A stretch of 64,000 bases of DNA from assembly GCA_018434945.1 (NCBI GenBank), contig JAHDOI010000065.1, positions 37,869 to 101,868 of the forward strand. Reading direction: 5' to 3'. Each line of letters begins with the position of its first letter. Within the stretch, counting starts at the first letter, position 1. The DNA comes from Selenomonadales bacterium. GTDB taxonomy: Bacteria > Bacillota > Negativicutes > Sporomusales > UBA7701. Shown here in pieces: positions 14,669 through 24,213 of the stretch. The translations under genes were made by a program, and so were the position numbers. Below the pieces are notes generated by a model that worked only from the letters and a program-made list of their open reading frames with translations, did no database searches and was not told where the DNA came from.

Positions 14669-17600
14669 ATGCGGCAAAAAGCCATAGTACTGGCTGTAGT
14701 GGCTTTGGTTTTTGTCAGTGTGGCCGGCGCTTTTATTGTCAACAAGAGCCAAACCGTAATGGCCGGGATGAACGACAGGCTTGAAACGGAGCTGACCAGG
14801 GCGCTGGGAGGCCCTGTAACGGTTAAAAGCCTCGAAATTTCCTGGATCAACAAGGTGCGGCTCAACAATGTAACTGTCCGCGACGACCGCGGACAGCTGA
14901 TCGCCGCCGCGGGAAAACTGACTGTTGTATACGACCCGTTCGCCCTCCTGCGCGGCGTCGCCGCCGTGGAAGCGGTCAGCGAACTGGTTCTGGACGAGCC
15001 GGAGATAAACCTCGACCGACGAGCGGACGGCAAATGGAACATTGAGGACCTGCTCGACAAAACCCGCTCGGGCGACTCGCCCTTCAGCGGCAAAATAGCC
15101 ATCAGCAAGGGCGCGGTGGCGATCACCATGCCGGAAGGCCGCTGGCGGCTCGACGGTATCGAGGCGTTCTTCGACTTTGCCGGCAAGCCGGACATCGCGC
15201 TCCAGCTTACCGCCAACTATAAAGGTGCGCCGCTGGAAGTGGCGGGACGCGTCAGTCTCGCCGGCGTCAGCATGCTTGCCGCCGGCGTATCCGACCTCGA
15301 TCTCGACGGACTGGAAGCGCTGGTGCCGGCAGATCTGGGCATAAAGCCGGCCGGCGGACGCCTCGCCCAGGCGCAGATAATCCTGCGGCGCGACAAAGGC
15401 GAACTTACTTATGCCGGCGAAGCCAAGCTCGACGGCGTCAACATCGGCGTAGCCGGCCTGACGGTGAGCGGAGCGCGGGGCAGCGTGGCCTTCAGCGACA
15501 AGCAGGTTTTTTTGTTTCCGATCGCCGCCAGGGTTTACGGACAGGATATCGAACTTAGGGGCAAAATAGCGACCGACACCGCCGAACCGGTGCTCGGTCT
15601 TACGGTGAGCGCCCGGAGCTTCGACCCCGCGGCCCTGGGCAGGGACATACCCCTAAAGGGCCCGCTGGCGTTCACGGCCGTTATCGGCGGTACGCCGACC
15701 AGGCCGGTGGTCAGCGGCGAGGTCCGCCTGGGCAAGGGGGAGGCGAACGGCTGGGAGGTAACCGGCGCGGAGGCGAAATTCGCGCTGGTCGAATCGGTCC
15801 TGACGATCAGCAAACTCGACGCCGGAATGTTCGGCGGCCGGATAGGCGGAGCGGGCACCATTCTGCTCGACAAGCAAGATTACAACCTGGCGGTCAGCGG
15901 TCGCGGCTTGGACCTGGCGGCTCTCCCCAGTCTTGGTGTAAGTATGTCAGGCCGGGGAGATATCGACCTGCGCCTGGAAGGAACGAATACCCTGGCATCC
16001 GCAAAGATAGCCGGCTCGGCGCAGGCCACCGGCGGCAGCCTCGACGGCATACCATTCGCCAGCATGTCTGCCGGCTTTTTCAAGGCTGGCGACAGTCTGA
16101 CGGTCGACTACATAACCATGGGCTTCCCGGGTAGCGGAGTGTTGACCGCCAAAGGAACAGTCGATAACGACCGGCTGGCCCTGACCTTTTTCTGCCAGGG
16201 TGTGCCGCTTTCCATGTTCGCCGCTCAGGCGGGCGGCGTCGATCTCGCCGGCACGGTCGACGCGGAAGGCAGGGTGGAGGGCACGACCGGAGCCCCCCGG
16301 GCATCGGCCCGGTTCACAGCCTATAACGGCCGGGCGCTTTACCAGCCCTTCACGCTTGCCAAAGGCTCTCTCGCCGTGACGCGCAGCGCCCTCGTCCTCG
16401 AAGCGGTGGAGGCGCAAAGCGGCGTCACCCGGCACGTAGTCAACGGCAGCATCGGCCTGACCGGCGCGCAGGAGATGAACATCACCGTCGCCACCCGGCA
16501 GGCGAGGGCGGAAAACCTCGTCAAACTTATCATGCCCGGAGAGAGGCTGACCGGTAACGTCGACAACGAATTGACGATAACAGGGCCATTGGCGTCACTG
16601 TCAGCCTCAGGCCATCTCAAGCTGACGGAAGGGAGCTTCCGCGACTACCTGATCGCAAGGGCCGAGGGCCATTACCACCGGAAGGGCGGCGTCATCGAAC
16701 TGCGGGACTTCGTGGTCGATTCGCTGGGCGCCGAGGTCCGTTTCGCCGGAAAGGTCGGCGCCGACAACAGCCTCAGCCTTGACGTGACGGCGAAAGACAT
16801 CGATCTCGCCGCCGTCCATGTCAAGTTTCCCTACCCGGTCGCGGGACAGGCCCGCTTCGCCGGCCGGCTGACCGGCACCCCTGCCGCGCCGGTTTTCAGC
16901 GGCGGGATAACCGCCTCGAGCCTTAAACTGAACGGCCAGGAACTGACCGGCATCGCCGGCGAAATAAGCGTCGACAGCGAGCAGCTGGCAGTGCCGAGTT
17001 TCGGGTTCTCCCAGGGAGAAGGCAAATTCAGCTTTTCCGGCGGGATAGGCTTCGCGTCCGGGAATATTTACGGCGACCTCAGCGCCAGCAACGGCGGCGT
17101 CGCCGGGCTGCTGGCCATCTTCAACATACCGGCGAAGGATATCGACGGCCGCCTGGACGGCCACATTTCCTTAGGCGGCACGGTAGCCCAGCCCGACATG
17201 TGGCTGACAGGCACGCTCACCAAAGGTAAGATCAAAAATTATCCGCTCGATAACATCGAGGCTGACATCGCGCTTAGGAACAACGTGGTGACGATCAATC
17301 ACTTTTTCGCCAAGCAAGGCGACGGTGTACTGGCGGCACGAGGCACGGCGGCGCTGGGCGGGCCGCTCGACATCGAGATCGGCGGTCGCTCTCTCGACGC
17401 CGGCCTCCTTACCGCCTGGCTGGACTCGACGGTCGACACCACCGGCAAGCTGGCTTTCACCGCCCAGATAACAGGAACCTCGTACAGCCCACATGCCGCA
17501 GTTTCGCTGGAGATAAACGGCGGAGGGGTGGCCAACGCCACCTTTGACAACCTGTACGGCTTGTTCGTACTCGACAAAGGAAGCATCCTCGTCAACCAAC

Positions 17601-19024
17601 TGATGCTAACCAAGGGGCCGTACCGGGCGAGTGCTTACGGTACCGTCCCCCTGGCCGCCCTCAACCGCGAGGGTCGGGCTAAGGCGACGATAGCCGACCA
17701 AATGGACCTCAGAGTGCGCCTGGAGCAGGCCAACCTGAGCATCATGCCTCTTCTGAGCAACGAGGTCGCCTGGGCCTCCGGCGAAACCAAAGGCGAGGTG
17801 ACGATCGGCGGCACCCTCGCCCAGCCGCTCCTCAACGGCAGCATCGTTGTAAGGGACGGAGCCGTGAAACTCAAATCTCTGGCCGACCCCATTCAAAAAG
17901 TTGGGGTTGATATTCAGTTCGAAGGTGATAAAATTAATATAATAACCTTCGACGGCAGCATGGGCACGGGATCATACCGCCTGACAGGGTCGGCCGGCAT
18001 CAACGGCCTCTCGCTGGCTGATTACCGCATCCTGCTCGTATTGGACAAGCTGGGTATCAACCATAAATACTTCAAGGGACCGCTGCAAGGCACCCTTACC
18101 CTCAATTCCGGCGGCGGAAAGCCGGTTCTCGGCGGCCAGCTGGTGTTCGAGAATACGACGATCAACGTGCCTATCGTCCCGGAAATCTCGGCGACAAACA
18201 TCGACATAGGCCTTGACCTGGAAGTTGTCGCCGCCAAGAAGGTCAGACTGTTTAATCCTTATTTTTACGACCTGCAGGTAGAGGGGAAAGCCAAATTCAC
18301 CGGCTCGACCGCCGAGCCTGATGCGTCCGGCCACTTCGAAACGGTGCGGGGCACGGTGAACTACCTGCGTACTCAGTTCAGGGTCGACAACGGCCGCGCC
18401 GACTTTATCCGGCTCGGATCGCTGCTGCCGGTTATCAAGCTTACCGCCGAAACAAAACTGGAGTACACGCGCGTAAAACTGGCTGTGAGCGGTTCGCTCG
18501 ACGCGATGGAATTCCGCCTGAGCTCCGAGCCGGCTATGAACCAGCAGCAGATACTGTCGCTCCTCACGCTGCGCAACCGTTATGCGGACCGGCAGAATAC
18601 CGCGGGCGGCAGCCGGGATTCCGGTCTTGGCCGCGAAGAACTGATGGGCCTTCTCGACGCGGGGCTGCACGTAGCCTTCGTGGCTGAAGCCGAGACCGCT
18701 TTCCGCAACTCCTTCGGCCTCGACGATTTCCGCCTCGTCCGCAGCACCCTGACCAGCGAGACCTCGACAAACGGTAAAAAATCGGGGACGACATCAGGCG
18801 CCACGAACGGCACGGCGACATCGGTAAACGACCGCGAGGTATACAACATCGAACTCGGCAAGTATGTTACCGATCGCCTGTATATAAGCTACACGCTGGG
18901 TGTCGACCATAAGGAAACAAGCGCCTTCATCCGTTACGATCTGAACCGCCGGTTCAGCGTGACCGGGGCGGTGGACGAATATCACCGCCGACGGGTGGGT
19001 GTAGAGGCACGGTTTACTTTCTAA
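14669..19024 (+). CDS. tamB: TamB/AsmA-like translocation and lipid-transport protein
   Basis: Giant envelope protein (1451 residues) with one N-terminal membrane helix (about 4-22) and a long periplasmic beta-taco of repeated hydrophobic strands. The C-terminal TamB domain (DUF490, about 1130-1451) is clear: FNPYFYDLQVEGKAKFTGS, VRGTVNYLRTQFRVDNGRA and PAMNQQQILSLLTLRNRYA, ending in RRRVGVEARFTF. In E. coli TamB works with TamA; here only BamA-type Omp85 is nearby, as in other Negativicutes. Start: ATG 14669 with GGGAGG 5 bases upstream; ATG 14651 lacks a ribosome site. Likely bridges inner and outer membrane for phospholipid flow or protein insertion. Confidence 0.9.
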   Translation: MRQKAIVLAVVALVFVSVAGAFIVNKSQTVMAGMNDRLETELTRALGGPVTVKSLEISWINKVRLNNVTVRDDRGQLIAAAGKLTVVYDPFALLRGVAAVEAVSELVLDEPEINLDRRADGKWNIEDLLDKTRSGDSPFSGKIAISKGAVAITMPEGRWRLDGIEAFFDFAGKPDIALQLTANYKGAPLEVAGRVSLAGVSMLAAGVSDLDLDGLEALVPADLGIKPAGGRLAQAQIILRRDKGELTYAGEAKLDGVNIGVAGLTVSGARGSVAFSDKQVFLFPIAARVYGQDIELRGKIATDTAEPVLGLTVSARSFDPAALGRDIPLKGPLAFTAVIGGTPTRPVVSGEVRLGKGEANGWEVTGAEAKFALVESVLTISKLDAGMFGGRIGGAGTILLDKQDYNLAVSGRGLDLAALPSLGVSMSGRGDIDLRLEGTNTLASAKIAGSAQATGGSLDGIPFASMSAGFFKAGDSLTVDYITMGFPGSGVLTAKGTVDNDRLALTFFCQGVPLSMFAAQAGGVDLAGTVDAEGRVEGTTGAPRASARFTAYNGRALYQPFTLAKGSLAVTRSALVLEAVEAQSGVTRHVVNGSIGLTGAQEMNITVATRQARAENLVKLIMPGERLTGNVDNELTITGPLASLSASGHLKLTEGSFRDYLIARAEGHYHRKGGVIELRDFVVDSLGAEVRFAGKVGADNSLSLDVTAKDIDLAAVHVKFPYPVAGQARFAGRLTGTPAAPVFSGGITASSLKLNGQELTGIAGEISVDSEQLAVPSFGFSQGEGKFSFSGGIGFASGNIYGDLSASNGGVAGLLAIFNIPAKDIDGRLDGHISLGGTVAQPDMWLTGTLTKGKIKNYPLDNIEADIALRNNVVTINHFFAKQGDGVLAARGTAALGGPLDIEIGGRSLDAGLLTAWLDSTVDTTGKLAFTAQITGTSYSPHAAVSLEINGGGVANATFDNLYGLFVLDKGSILVNQLMLTKGPYRASAYGTVPLAALNREGRAKATIADQMDLRVRLEQANLSIMPLLSNEVAWASGETKGEVTIGGTLAQPLLNGSIVVRDGAVKLKSLADPIQKVGVDIQFEGDKINIITFDGSMGTGSYRLTGSAGINGLSLADYRILLVLDKLGINHKYFKGPLQGTLTLNSGGGKPVLGGQLVFENTTINVPIVPEISATNIDIGLDLEVVAAKKVRLFNPYFYDLQVEGKAKFTGSTAEPDASGHFETVRGTVNYLRTQFRVDNGRADFIRLGSLLPVIKLTAETKLEYTRVKLAVSGSLDAMEFRLSSEPAMNQQQILSLLTLRNRYADRQNTAGGSRDSGLGREELMGLLDAGLHVAFVAEAETAFRNSFGLDDFRLVRSTLTSETSTNGKKSGTTSGATNGTATSVNDREVYNIELGKYVTDRLYISYTLGVDHKETSAFIRYDLNRRFSVTGAVDEYHRRRVGVEARFTF

Positions 19025-19030
19025 GCGGGG

Positions 19031-19687
19031 ATGATAGAAATGTTGAGCCAGTATCTGGCGGAACTGAGAAAAATACGTCTGCTCGACGCCGCCGAAGAAA
19101 GGCGGCTGTGGGAAGCTTATAAAGACACCGGCGATCTCGACAGCCGCCGGCGGATTATCGAGCATTACCAGCCGCTGGTCTTTAAAGCCGCCCTGCGCTG
19201 GAAAGCGGACGACGCAGCGATCATGGACATCATCCAGGAAGGCACCGTAGGATTGATCGAGGCTGTCGAAAGTTACGATCACACCCGCGGGGTGGCGTTC
19301 AGCCTGTACGCCTTCCACCGCATCCGCGGCCGCATCGTCAATTTCATCACCCGCGAAGGCAAAGCCAACTGTTTGTATATAGACAGCCCCCTGGAGGAGG
19401 AAGGCGGCCTGACCCTGGGAGATGCGCTGGTGGACGGTGCGCCCGCGGTGGCCGTGCAAGCGGAGCGCAATTTCCTCGTCGAACAGGTCCGCGGCGCACT
19501 GGGGCGCCTGCCGGCCAACGAGCAACTGGTGCTGTCGGGCATGTACCTGGAAGAGCGCGAGCCGAGGCAATTGGCCGAATCCCTCGACATGAGCCTGTCG
19601 CATGTCTACAGGCTTCACAAGCAAGGCATCCGCAGGGCCCGCGGCTTGTTATCCAGGCTGATGCAGGACATGAAGAATTCATTGTAA
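19031..19687 (+). CDS. Alternative sigma-70 family factor in the outer-membrane cluster
   Basis: 218-residue sigma factor. Region 2 is clear (about 45-110: HYQPLVFKAALRWK, DIIQEGTVGLIEAVESYD, FSLYAFHRIRGRIVNFITRE) and a region 4 helix-turn-helix is at about 160-210 (LPANEQLVLSGMYLEE, then QLAESLDMSLSHVYRLHKQG). Region 1.1 is absent and region 3 is short or missing, so it belongs with small alternative sigma factors near FliA/SigH rather than RpoD. It follows tamB by 6 bases and has no adjacent anti-sigma gene. A role in envelope-gene expression is inferred only from position. Confidence 0.85.
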   Translation: MIEMLSQYLAELRKIRLLDAAEERRLWEAYKDTGDLDSRRRIIEHYQPLVFKAALRWKADDAAIMDIIQEGTVGLIEAVESYDHTRGVAFSLYAFHRIRGRIVNFITREGKANCLYIDSPLEEEGGLTLGDALVDGAPAVAVQAERNFLVEQVRGALGRLPANEQLVLSGMYLEEREPRQLAESLDMSLSHVYRLHKQGIRRARGLLSRLMQDMKNSL

Positions 19688-19828
19688 GAAAAAGGGCTGA
19701 AACAGGAAGAAAACGCGAGAAAAATCCCCGTCCTTCCGTAATTATGCCTTAAATTACCCGCTTAGGGGCGACCAGAATCTGGCCTCTTCCCATGACTATA
19801 TATTGTGGCTATAATAGGAGTGGTGGAA

Positions 19829-20395
19829 ATGGCGGATTTCAAACGGCATATGTTCCGGCACCTGCGCTCCGCCAAGGTTTGGCTGACGCGGGCGGAAGAG
19901 TCATTCGACAATAACAGCAAAATTCGCGGCGAACTCGACCTTTTCTTAGCTCAGGCCGAGCTCCAGCACGCGAAGGAGGCAAGCCTCTTCCGGCAAGAGC
20001 GGCATCATCCCCCGCTCCTGCGCCAGGCGGCGCCTTTCGTACTCGCCGCCGCCATAGTTGCCGCCGGGTTCGGGGCATACTGGGGGTTTAGCGAGCGCCA
20101 CGCCGCCGTGCCAATTCCACTTGCCGCGCAAGAAGCCAAGATAACGCCGGCGATCCAAAAAACCAGCGATACCTCAGCCCCGCACCGGGTTGAGGAACAG
20201 CGGCCGGCGATATCCAAGGCGACAAGCAATACTCCACAGGAAATCAGTTTGCCGGCCTATCGCCCGGAGAGCGTCGGGGCCCAGCGCCCGGAAAGCCTCG
20301 GACAGGCACAGCCGACAGAAAAGGAGAACCTGCTTTCCCCGGATGAGATGAAAAATGTCATCCGGGCTGCCGGCAAATCGCTGCGCGGCCAATAA
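19829..20395 (+). CDS. Unknown single-pass membrane protein between sigma factor and bamA
   Basis: 188 residues, not recognised. A basic amphipathic N-terminus (DFKRHMFRHLRSAKVWLTRA) is followed by an acidic helix, then one hydrophobic segment (about residues 66-85: APFVLAAAIVAAGFGAYW), then a long Ala/Pro/Gln-rich tail (90-188) that looks disordered. Predicted topology is N-in, tail in the periplasm. Start: ATG 19829 with AGGAG 8 bases upstream; an in-frame GTG (19805) has none. Position before bamA suggests an envelope-assembly role, unproven. Confidence 0.7.
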   Translation: MADFKRHMFRHLRSAKVWLTRAEESFDNNSKIRGELDLFLAQAELQHAKEASLFRQERHHPPLLRQAAPFVLAAAIVAAGFGAYWGFSERHAAVPIPLAAQEAKITPAIQKTSDTSAPHRVEEQRPAISKATSNTPQEISLPAYRPESVGAQRPESLGQAQPTEKENLLSPDEMKNVIRAAGKSLRGQ

Positions 20396-20416
20396 ACTTA
20401 ATAAAGGAGGTTATGC

Positions 20417-22192
20417 ATGAAAGCGAGGAGGCACTTCGGGCACCTGTTACTTTCAGCTGTCATTGCGCTAGGAATCGTGCTCGGCTCCGCCGCTCCAAGC
20501 CATGCTGCCGACCTTACCGGGAAACGGGTCACCGCCGTTAGCGTCTCCGGCAACACCAGCGTGCCGGAGAGCGATATCATGGCGGTGGTCAAGCTTAAAC
20601 CCGGCGACACGCTCAGTGCCGACAAGGTCCAGCAGGATTTGCGGGCGATCTACGAGCTTGGCAACTTTTTTGACGTAGTATCCAACTTCACCGAAGTACC
20701 GGAAGGCGTAAAAGTGGTCTATACGGTAATGGAAAACCCGGCCCTGAAAGACATCGTCGTCAAGGGCAACGCAAAGGTATCCACCGACAAGATCAAGAGT
20801 ATGCTGACGGTATCTCCAGGCAAGGTGCTCAACACCAAGGCCTTGAACGAAAATGCCCGCATCATCGAGACTTACTACCACGACCAGGGCTACGTACTGG
20901 CGCGGGTAAGCGACGTCGCCATGACTCCGGGCGGGGTGCTGACCATCACCATCAGTGAAGGGATGCTCGAAGGGATAACGGTCAAAGGCAACGAAAAGAC
21001 CAAAACCCACGTCATCACCCGCGAGATGAAGGTCAAGCCCGGCGACGCCTTCAACGTCAAGGACGCCCGCCGCAGTATGCAGAAGGTGTACAACCTCGGC
21101 TACTTCGAAGACGTCAACATGAAGCTCAACCCCGGCAAACAGCCCAACTCGGTCATCCTCGAAACCAACGTCGTCGAACAGAAAACCGGCGTGTTTTCCA
21201 TCGGCGGCGGCTACAGCCAGGGCGACGGACTTGTCGGTATCATCGAGCTTGGTGACAACAACTTCCGCGGCACCGGCGACAAGGTAAAGATCCACTGGGA
21301 GTTCGGCGGTAAAGCCGACAGCGGCAGGAATTACGAGTTCTCCTACACCCGCCCCTGGCTGGACAGCAAACAGACCTCGGCGAGCGTATCGCTGTATAAC
21401 ATGACGAACGAGTACACCGATTACGGCTACAAAGGCGACGACAGGGCTGTCAGGTCGACCTACGACCGCAAACGCAGAGGCTGGGACCTCACCCTCGGAC
21501 GGCCGCAGGGCGAGTATATCCACAACTACGTAACCTTCAAGAACCGTACCGACGACTACGTGAAATTCGTCTCCGGTCCGGTCGACTACAAGGCGGCGTC
21601 AGGTGCTGCAAACTATGACAGCGCCTACAACGGTCAGTGGCTCAAAGACAATTTCGGCCTGACCCGCAGCGTAACCCTGGCGAGGGTCTTCGACTCGCGC
21701 GACAACGTCTTTAACCCCTCCGAGGGTACGCGCTTCTCGCTGTCGGCCGAATTCGCCGGCAAGGCGTTCGGCGGCGACTTCAGCTTCAACAAGTACACCG
21801 CCGAAGACCGCAACTACTTCAAAGTCGGTCATGCCCAAGTCGTCGCGGTGCGCCTGACGGCGGGCTACGCCGACGGCAGGATGCCCGACAGCGGCAAATT
21901 CTACGTGGGCGGCGCCGACACACTCCGCGGCTACAACGACGAACAGTTCAAAGGCAACAAGATGCTTGCGGCGACAGCCGAGTACCGTTTCCCGATCGTC
22001 AAGAAAGTCGAAGGCGTTGTCTTCGGCGATATCGGCAACGCATGGGACGGCGAGGGCTACAAGCTCAACGACCTCAAATCCAGCATCGGTGTCGGCGTCC
22101 GCGTGACCACCCCCCTTGGCCCTATCAGGCTGGACTACGCCCGGGGCCAGGAAGGCGGCAAGACGCACTTCAGCTTCGGCGGCCAATTCTAA
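20417..22192 (+). CDS. bamA: Outer-membrane protein assembly factor BamA
   Basis: Omp85-family insertase for outer-membrane beta-barrel proteins. A signal peptide (about 1-31, ending SHA) is followed by three POTRA domains (about 35-105, 106-180 and 181-258), each ending in a GYFEDV- or NFFDVV-type strand, then a 16-strand barrel with the L6 motif VGGADTLRGYNDEQF (near 495) and terminal FSFGGQF. Three POTRAs rather than the five of E. coli is usual for diderm Firmicutes. AAAGGAGG precedes ATG 20417. No BamB-E lipoproteins are in the window; Skp-like genes follow downstream. Confidence 0.95.
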   Translation: MKARRHFGHLLLSAVIALGIVLGSAAPSHAADLTGKRVTAVSVSGNTSVPESDIMAVVKLKPGDTLSADKVQQDLRAIYELGNFFDVVSNFTEVPEGVKVVYTVMENPALKDIVVKGNAKVSTDKIKSMLTVSPGKVLNTKALNENARIIETYYHDQGYVLARVSDVAMTPGGVLTITISEGMLEGITVKGNEKTKTHVITREMKVKPGDAFNVKDARRSMQKVYNLGYFEDVNMKLNPGKQPNSVILETNVVEQKTGVFSIGGGYSQGDGLVGIIELGDNNFRGTGDKVKIHWEFGGKADSGRNYEFSYTRPWLDSKQTSASVSLYNMTNEYTDYGYKGDDRAVRSTYDRKRRGWDLTLGRPQGEYIHNYVTFKNRTDDYVKFVSGPVDYKAASGAANYDSAYNGQWLKDNFGLTRSVTLARVFDSRDNVFNPSEGTRFSLSAEFAGKAFGGDFSFNKYTAEDRNYFKVGHAQVVAVRLTAGYADGRMPDSGKFYVGGADTLRGYNDEQFKGNKMLAATAEYRFPIVKKVEGVVFGDIGNAWDGEGYKLNDLKSSIGVGVRVTTPLGPIRLDYARGQEGGKTHFSFGGQF

Positions 22193-22198
22193 AAGCGA

Positions 22199-22231
22199 CA
22201 AGAGTCAGGTCTAGTACCTGGCTCTTGCTTT
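22199..22231 (+). terminator. Hairpin after bamA, probable terminator
   Basis: CAAGAGTCAGG (22199-22209) pairs with CCTGGCTCTTG (22217-22227) with one G-T pair, 7-base loop, followed by CTTTAA. The U-run is weak, so partial read-through is possible. Confidence 0.6.
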
Positions 22232-22309
22232 AACCCGGCACTCTTCTTCGCAAACCCGGGATAATCCGATTCGGGCAACCCTCTGGCCAGGGAGGTGGCG
22301 GCAATAACG

Positions 22310-23590
22310 GTGCGAAATTTCCTTGCCATAACAGTCGTGGCGTTGATAATTCTCGCGAGCCTGAGCGGCGAAGCCGCGGCCGCGAACGCGGCCGTAGAAA
22401 CGGTCACAGTGAGTGTGCGGGCCGGTGACGCTCCGCCGCCCAGCCGCGTCATAAAACGCATGGAGCAAAGTATCGCCACCGTGGGCGACCACGTCCTCAC
22501 CGGACGCAAGGTGGCCGATGTCGATAGCGGTAAGGCTTCCTACGAAAAACTCATCAAAGAGATTTTCGACCGCGTACTTGTAGGTTACTCGGTACAGGAA
22601 GTCACCATAACGCCGGGGCGGACCGCGCATATAGCCGTGCGCATCCTGCCATGGGGCGACGTTGTGCGCAAAGTCGTGGTGGAAACCGATCTCGGCGGCA
22701 TATCTCCGCAGTTGGCGGGCCTGTTCCGCAGCGATTTGGGCGATGTCGAGGACAGGATCGGGCAGGTGCTTATCGGTATGCCGGTAGATTCGGTGGACTG
22801 GGCGAGCAGCGTTTCCAAAACGGTCATCCGCGAGCACCTTGCCGCCCAGCTGCCGGAGTTCAGAGCCAATATAGAAATAATCGCCGGCCAGACGACAACG
22901 GTCAAACTCTCGCTGGCGCCGGCGGGGCCGCTAGTCAAAGATGTCCGGGTCACGCTGCGTTCCCGGACAATTCCGAACTTCCTCCTGCTCGAAGCGCGTC
23001 CGGTTGTCGAAGACGCGGCCAACCCCCTGCGGGGACTGCCGGTGGCTTTCGTGGAACGCCACGGCGATTACTTCAGGGATATGCTGACCAAGGTTGCGGC
23101 CGCCCAACCGGTAACCGACCGCTACAGCCTCAAGCTGATTGCGACGCTGCGGCCGGGGGTAGCCACCGACATGGATATCAGCGCGGAAACCACCAAATAC
23201 AACGTCAAACTCGAGGGTTACCTCGACATGGGCCGCAAGGAAAACGATACCTCGGCCCGCCTGCATGTGGGGCAATACCTTGGCCGGCGGGACGAACTCT
23301 TCATGGAAGTGACCTTCATCCCCGCCTCCGTAACCTGGGAATTTGTTCCCGGGTGGGGACACCGTCTCGGATCAGCGACCGAAGCTGGCGTCAAATACAA
23401 CCTCAGCAGCAAGCACGGCCTTTTCTGGCTCAGGCAGGACCTTGACGAACGCTGGTCGCTGCGCCTTGAGCGCACGCCGGTGACGGGGATCTACGAGGCG
23501 GGGCTGCGCTTCAAGCTGCACGAATTCCTGAGCGCCGAATATATCGTCACGACCAATAACCGCTGGCTGCGGCTGGTGGGGAATCTGTAG
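22310..23590 (+). CDS. Unrecognised exported protein of the outer-membrane cluster
   Basis: About 426 residues, not recognised. A signal peptide (FLAITVVALIILASLSGEAAA) precedes an alpha/beta region with two POTRA-like stretches (about 80-190: VQEVTITPGRTAHIAVRILP, VKDVRVTL). The last 150 residues are alternating beta (VKLEGYLDMGRKENDTSARL, GVKYNLSSKHGLFWLRQDL), as in a small barrel. It might be a divergent Omp85-related or barrel protein. The start is uncertain: GGGAGGTG lies at 22290-22297, 12 bases before GTG 22310; GTG 22295 overlaps it. Its place between bamA and the Skp genes implies outer-membrane assembly. Confidence 0.72.
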   Translation: MRNFLAITVVALIILASLSGEAAAANAAVETVTVSVRAGDAPPPSRVIKRMEQSIATVGDHVLTGRKVADVDSGKASYEKLIKEIFDRVLVGYSVQEVTITPGRTAHIAVRILPWGDVVRKVVVETDLGGISPQLAGLFRSDLGDVEDRIGQVLIGMPVDSVDWASSVSKTVIREHLAAQLPEFRANIEIIAGQTTTVKLSLAPAGPLVKDVRVTLRSRTIPNFLLLEARPVVEDAANPLRGLPVAFVERHGDYFRDMLTKVAAAQPVTDRYSLKLIATLRPGVATDMDISAETTKYNVKLEGYLDMGRKENDTSARLHVGQYLGRRDELFMEVTFIPASVTWEFVPGWGHRLGSATEAGVKYNLSSKHGLFWLRQDLDERWSLRLERTPVTGIYEAGLRFKLHEFLSAEYIVTTNNRWLRLVGNL

Positions 23591-23601
23591 AATTTTTGTC
23601 C

Positions 23602-23630
23602 TTGAATGACGCCCTCGTCCCTGCTATAAT
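23602..23630 (+). promoter_or_regulatory. SigA promoter with extended -10 for the Skp-like genes
   Basis: TTGAAT (23602-23607), 17 bases, TGC-TATAAT (-10 at 23625-23630). It lies 45 bases before the GTG start at 23676 and serves the three OmpH/Skp-like genes. Confidence 0.8.
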
Positions 23631-23675
23631 GAAGGAGTATAAATTCTGCCAAGAAGCGGAAAGAGGGGTAAGAAA

Positions 23676-24143
23676 GTGCTCAAAATCGAAAAGAAACAGG
23701 TCAAGATCATCTCCGTAGCGATCGCAGCGGTGTTTATGCTTAGTGTCGTTGGCATAGCGGTGTCCCAGACAGGCACCTCTCAGGCTGCAGCAGCCTCCAA
23801 CGTTGGCAAGGTAAATTACGATGATCTCGTAAGATCCCATCCCGACTTCGCCAAATTCGCCGAAACCATGAAATCCGAACAGGACCTCGCCCAGAAGGAT
23901 TTCGACGCCAAAGCGCCCTCGATGGCCAACGACAAAGAGAGACAAGAATACTTCATGCAGCTCCAGCAGCGCCTGGGCGTGAAGCAGGCCGAGCTTCTGA
24001 AGCCGATTGAAGACAAAGTAATGGCCACCATCAAAGAAGTGGCCGACACAAGAGGCCTCGCGGTCGTGATGCCTGCCGGCATGGTGGTTTACGGCGGCCA
24101 GGACATCACCGAGGATGTCAAGAAGAAGCTCGGCGGCAAATAA
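23676..24143 (+). CDS. Skp/OmpH-family periplasmic chaperone
   Basis: 155 residues with an uncleaved or cleavable N-terminal helix (about 9-30) and an OmpH/Skp core: VGKVNYDDLVRSHPDFAKF, a coiled-coil tentacle, then a C-terminal ADTRGLAVVMPAGMVVYGGQ and DITEDVKKKL. Skp holds unfolded outer-membrane proteins for BamA. GTG start 23676 follows GAGGGGTAAG. First of three tandem paralogues behind a strong SigA promoter. Because it keeps a hydrophobic N-terminus without a lipobox it may be soluble or signal-anchored. Confidence 0.86.
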   Translation: MLKIEKKQVKIISVAIAAVFMLSVVGIAVSQTGTSQAAAASNVGKVNYDDLVRSHPDFAKFAETMKSEQDLAQKDFDAKAPSMANDKERQEYFMQLQQRLGVKQAELLKPIEDKVMATIKEVADTRGLAVVMPAGMVVYGGQDITEDVKKKLGGK

Positions 24144-24160
24144 CTGATACTTGTCTATTT

Positions 24161-24190
24161 CCGAGCCGGTCTTACTGTGCTCGGTTCTTT
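24161..24190 (+). terminator. Weak hairpin between Skp-like genes
   Basis: CCGAGC (24161-24166) pairs with GCTCGG (24179-24184), 12-base loop, followed by TTCTTTATT. The short stem suggests partial attenuation rather than full termination between the first and second Skp paralogues. Confidence 0.4.
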
Positions 24191-24213
24191 ATTCTGAAAG
24201 GGAGGTGGTTTTT

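Noticed and set aside
19810..19815. TATAAT with TTCCCA 17 bases upstream before the unknown gene at 19829
   Set aside because: A start at +1 (near 19822) would lie after the ribosome site AGGAG at 19816, leaving a leaderless message. The gene is more likely read from upstream.
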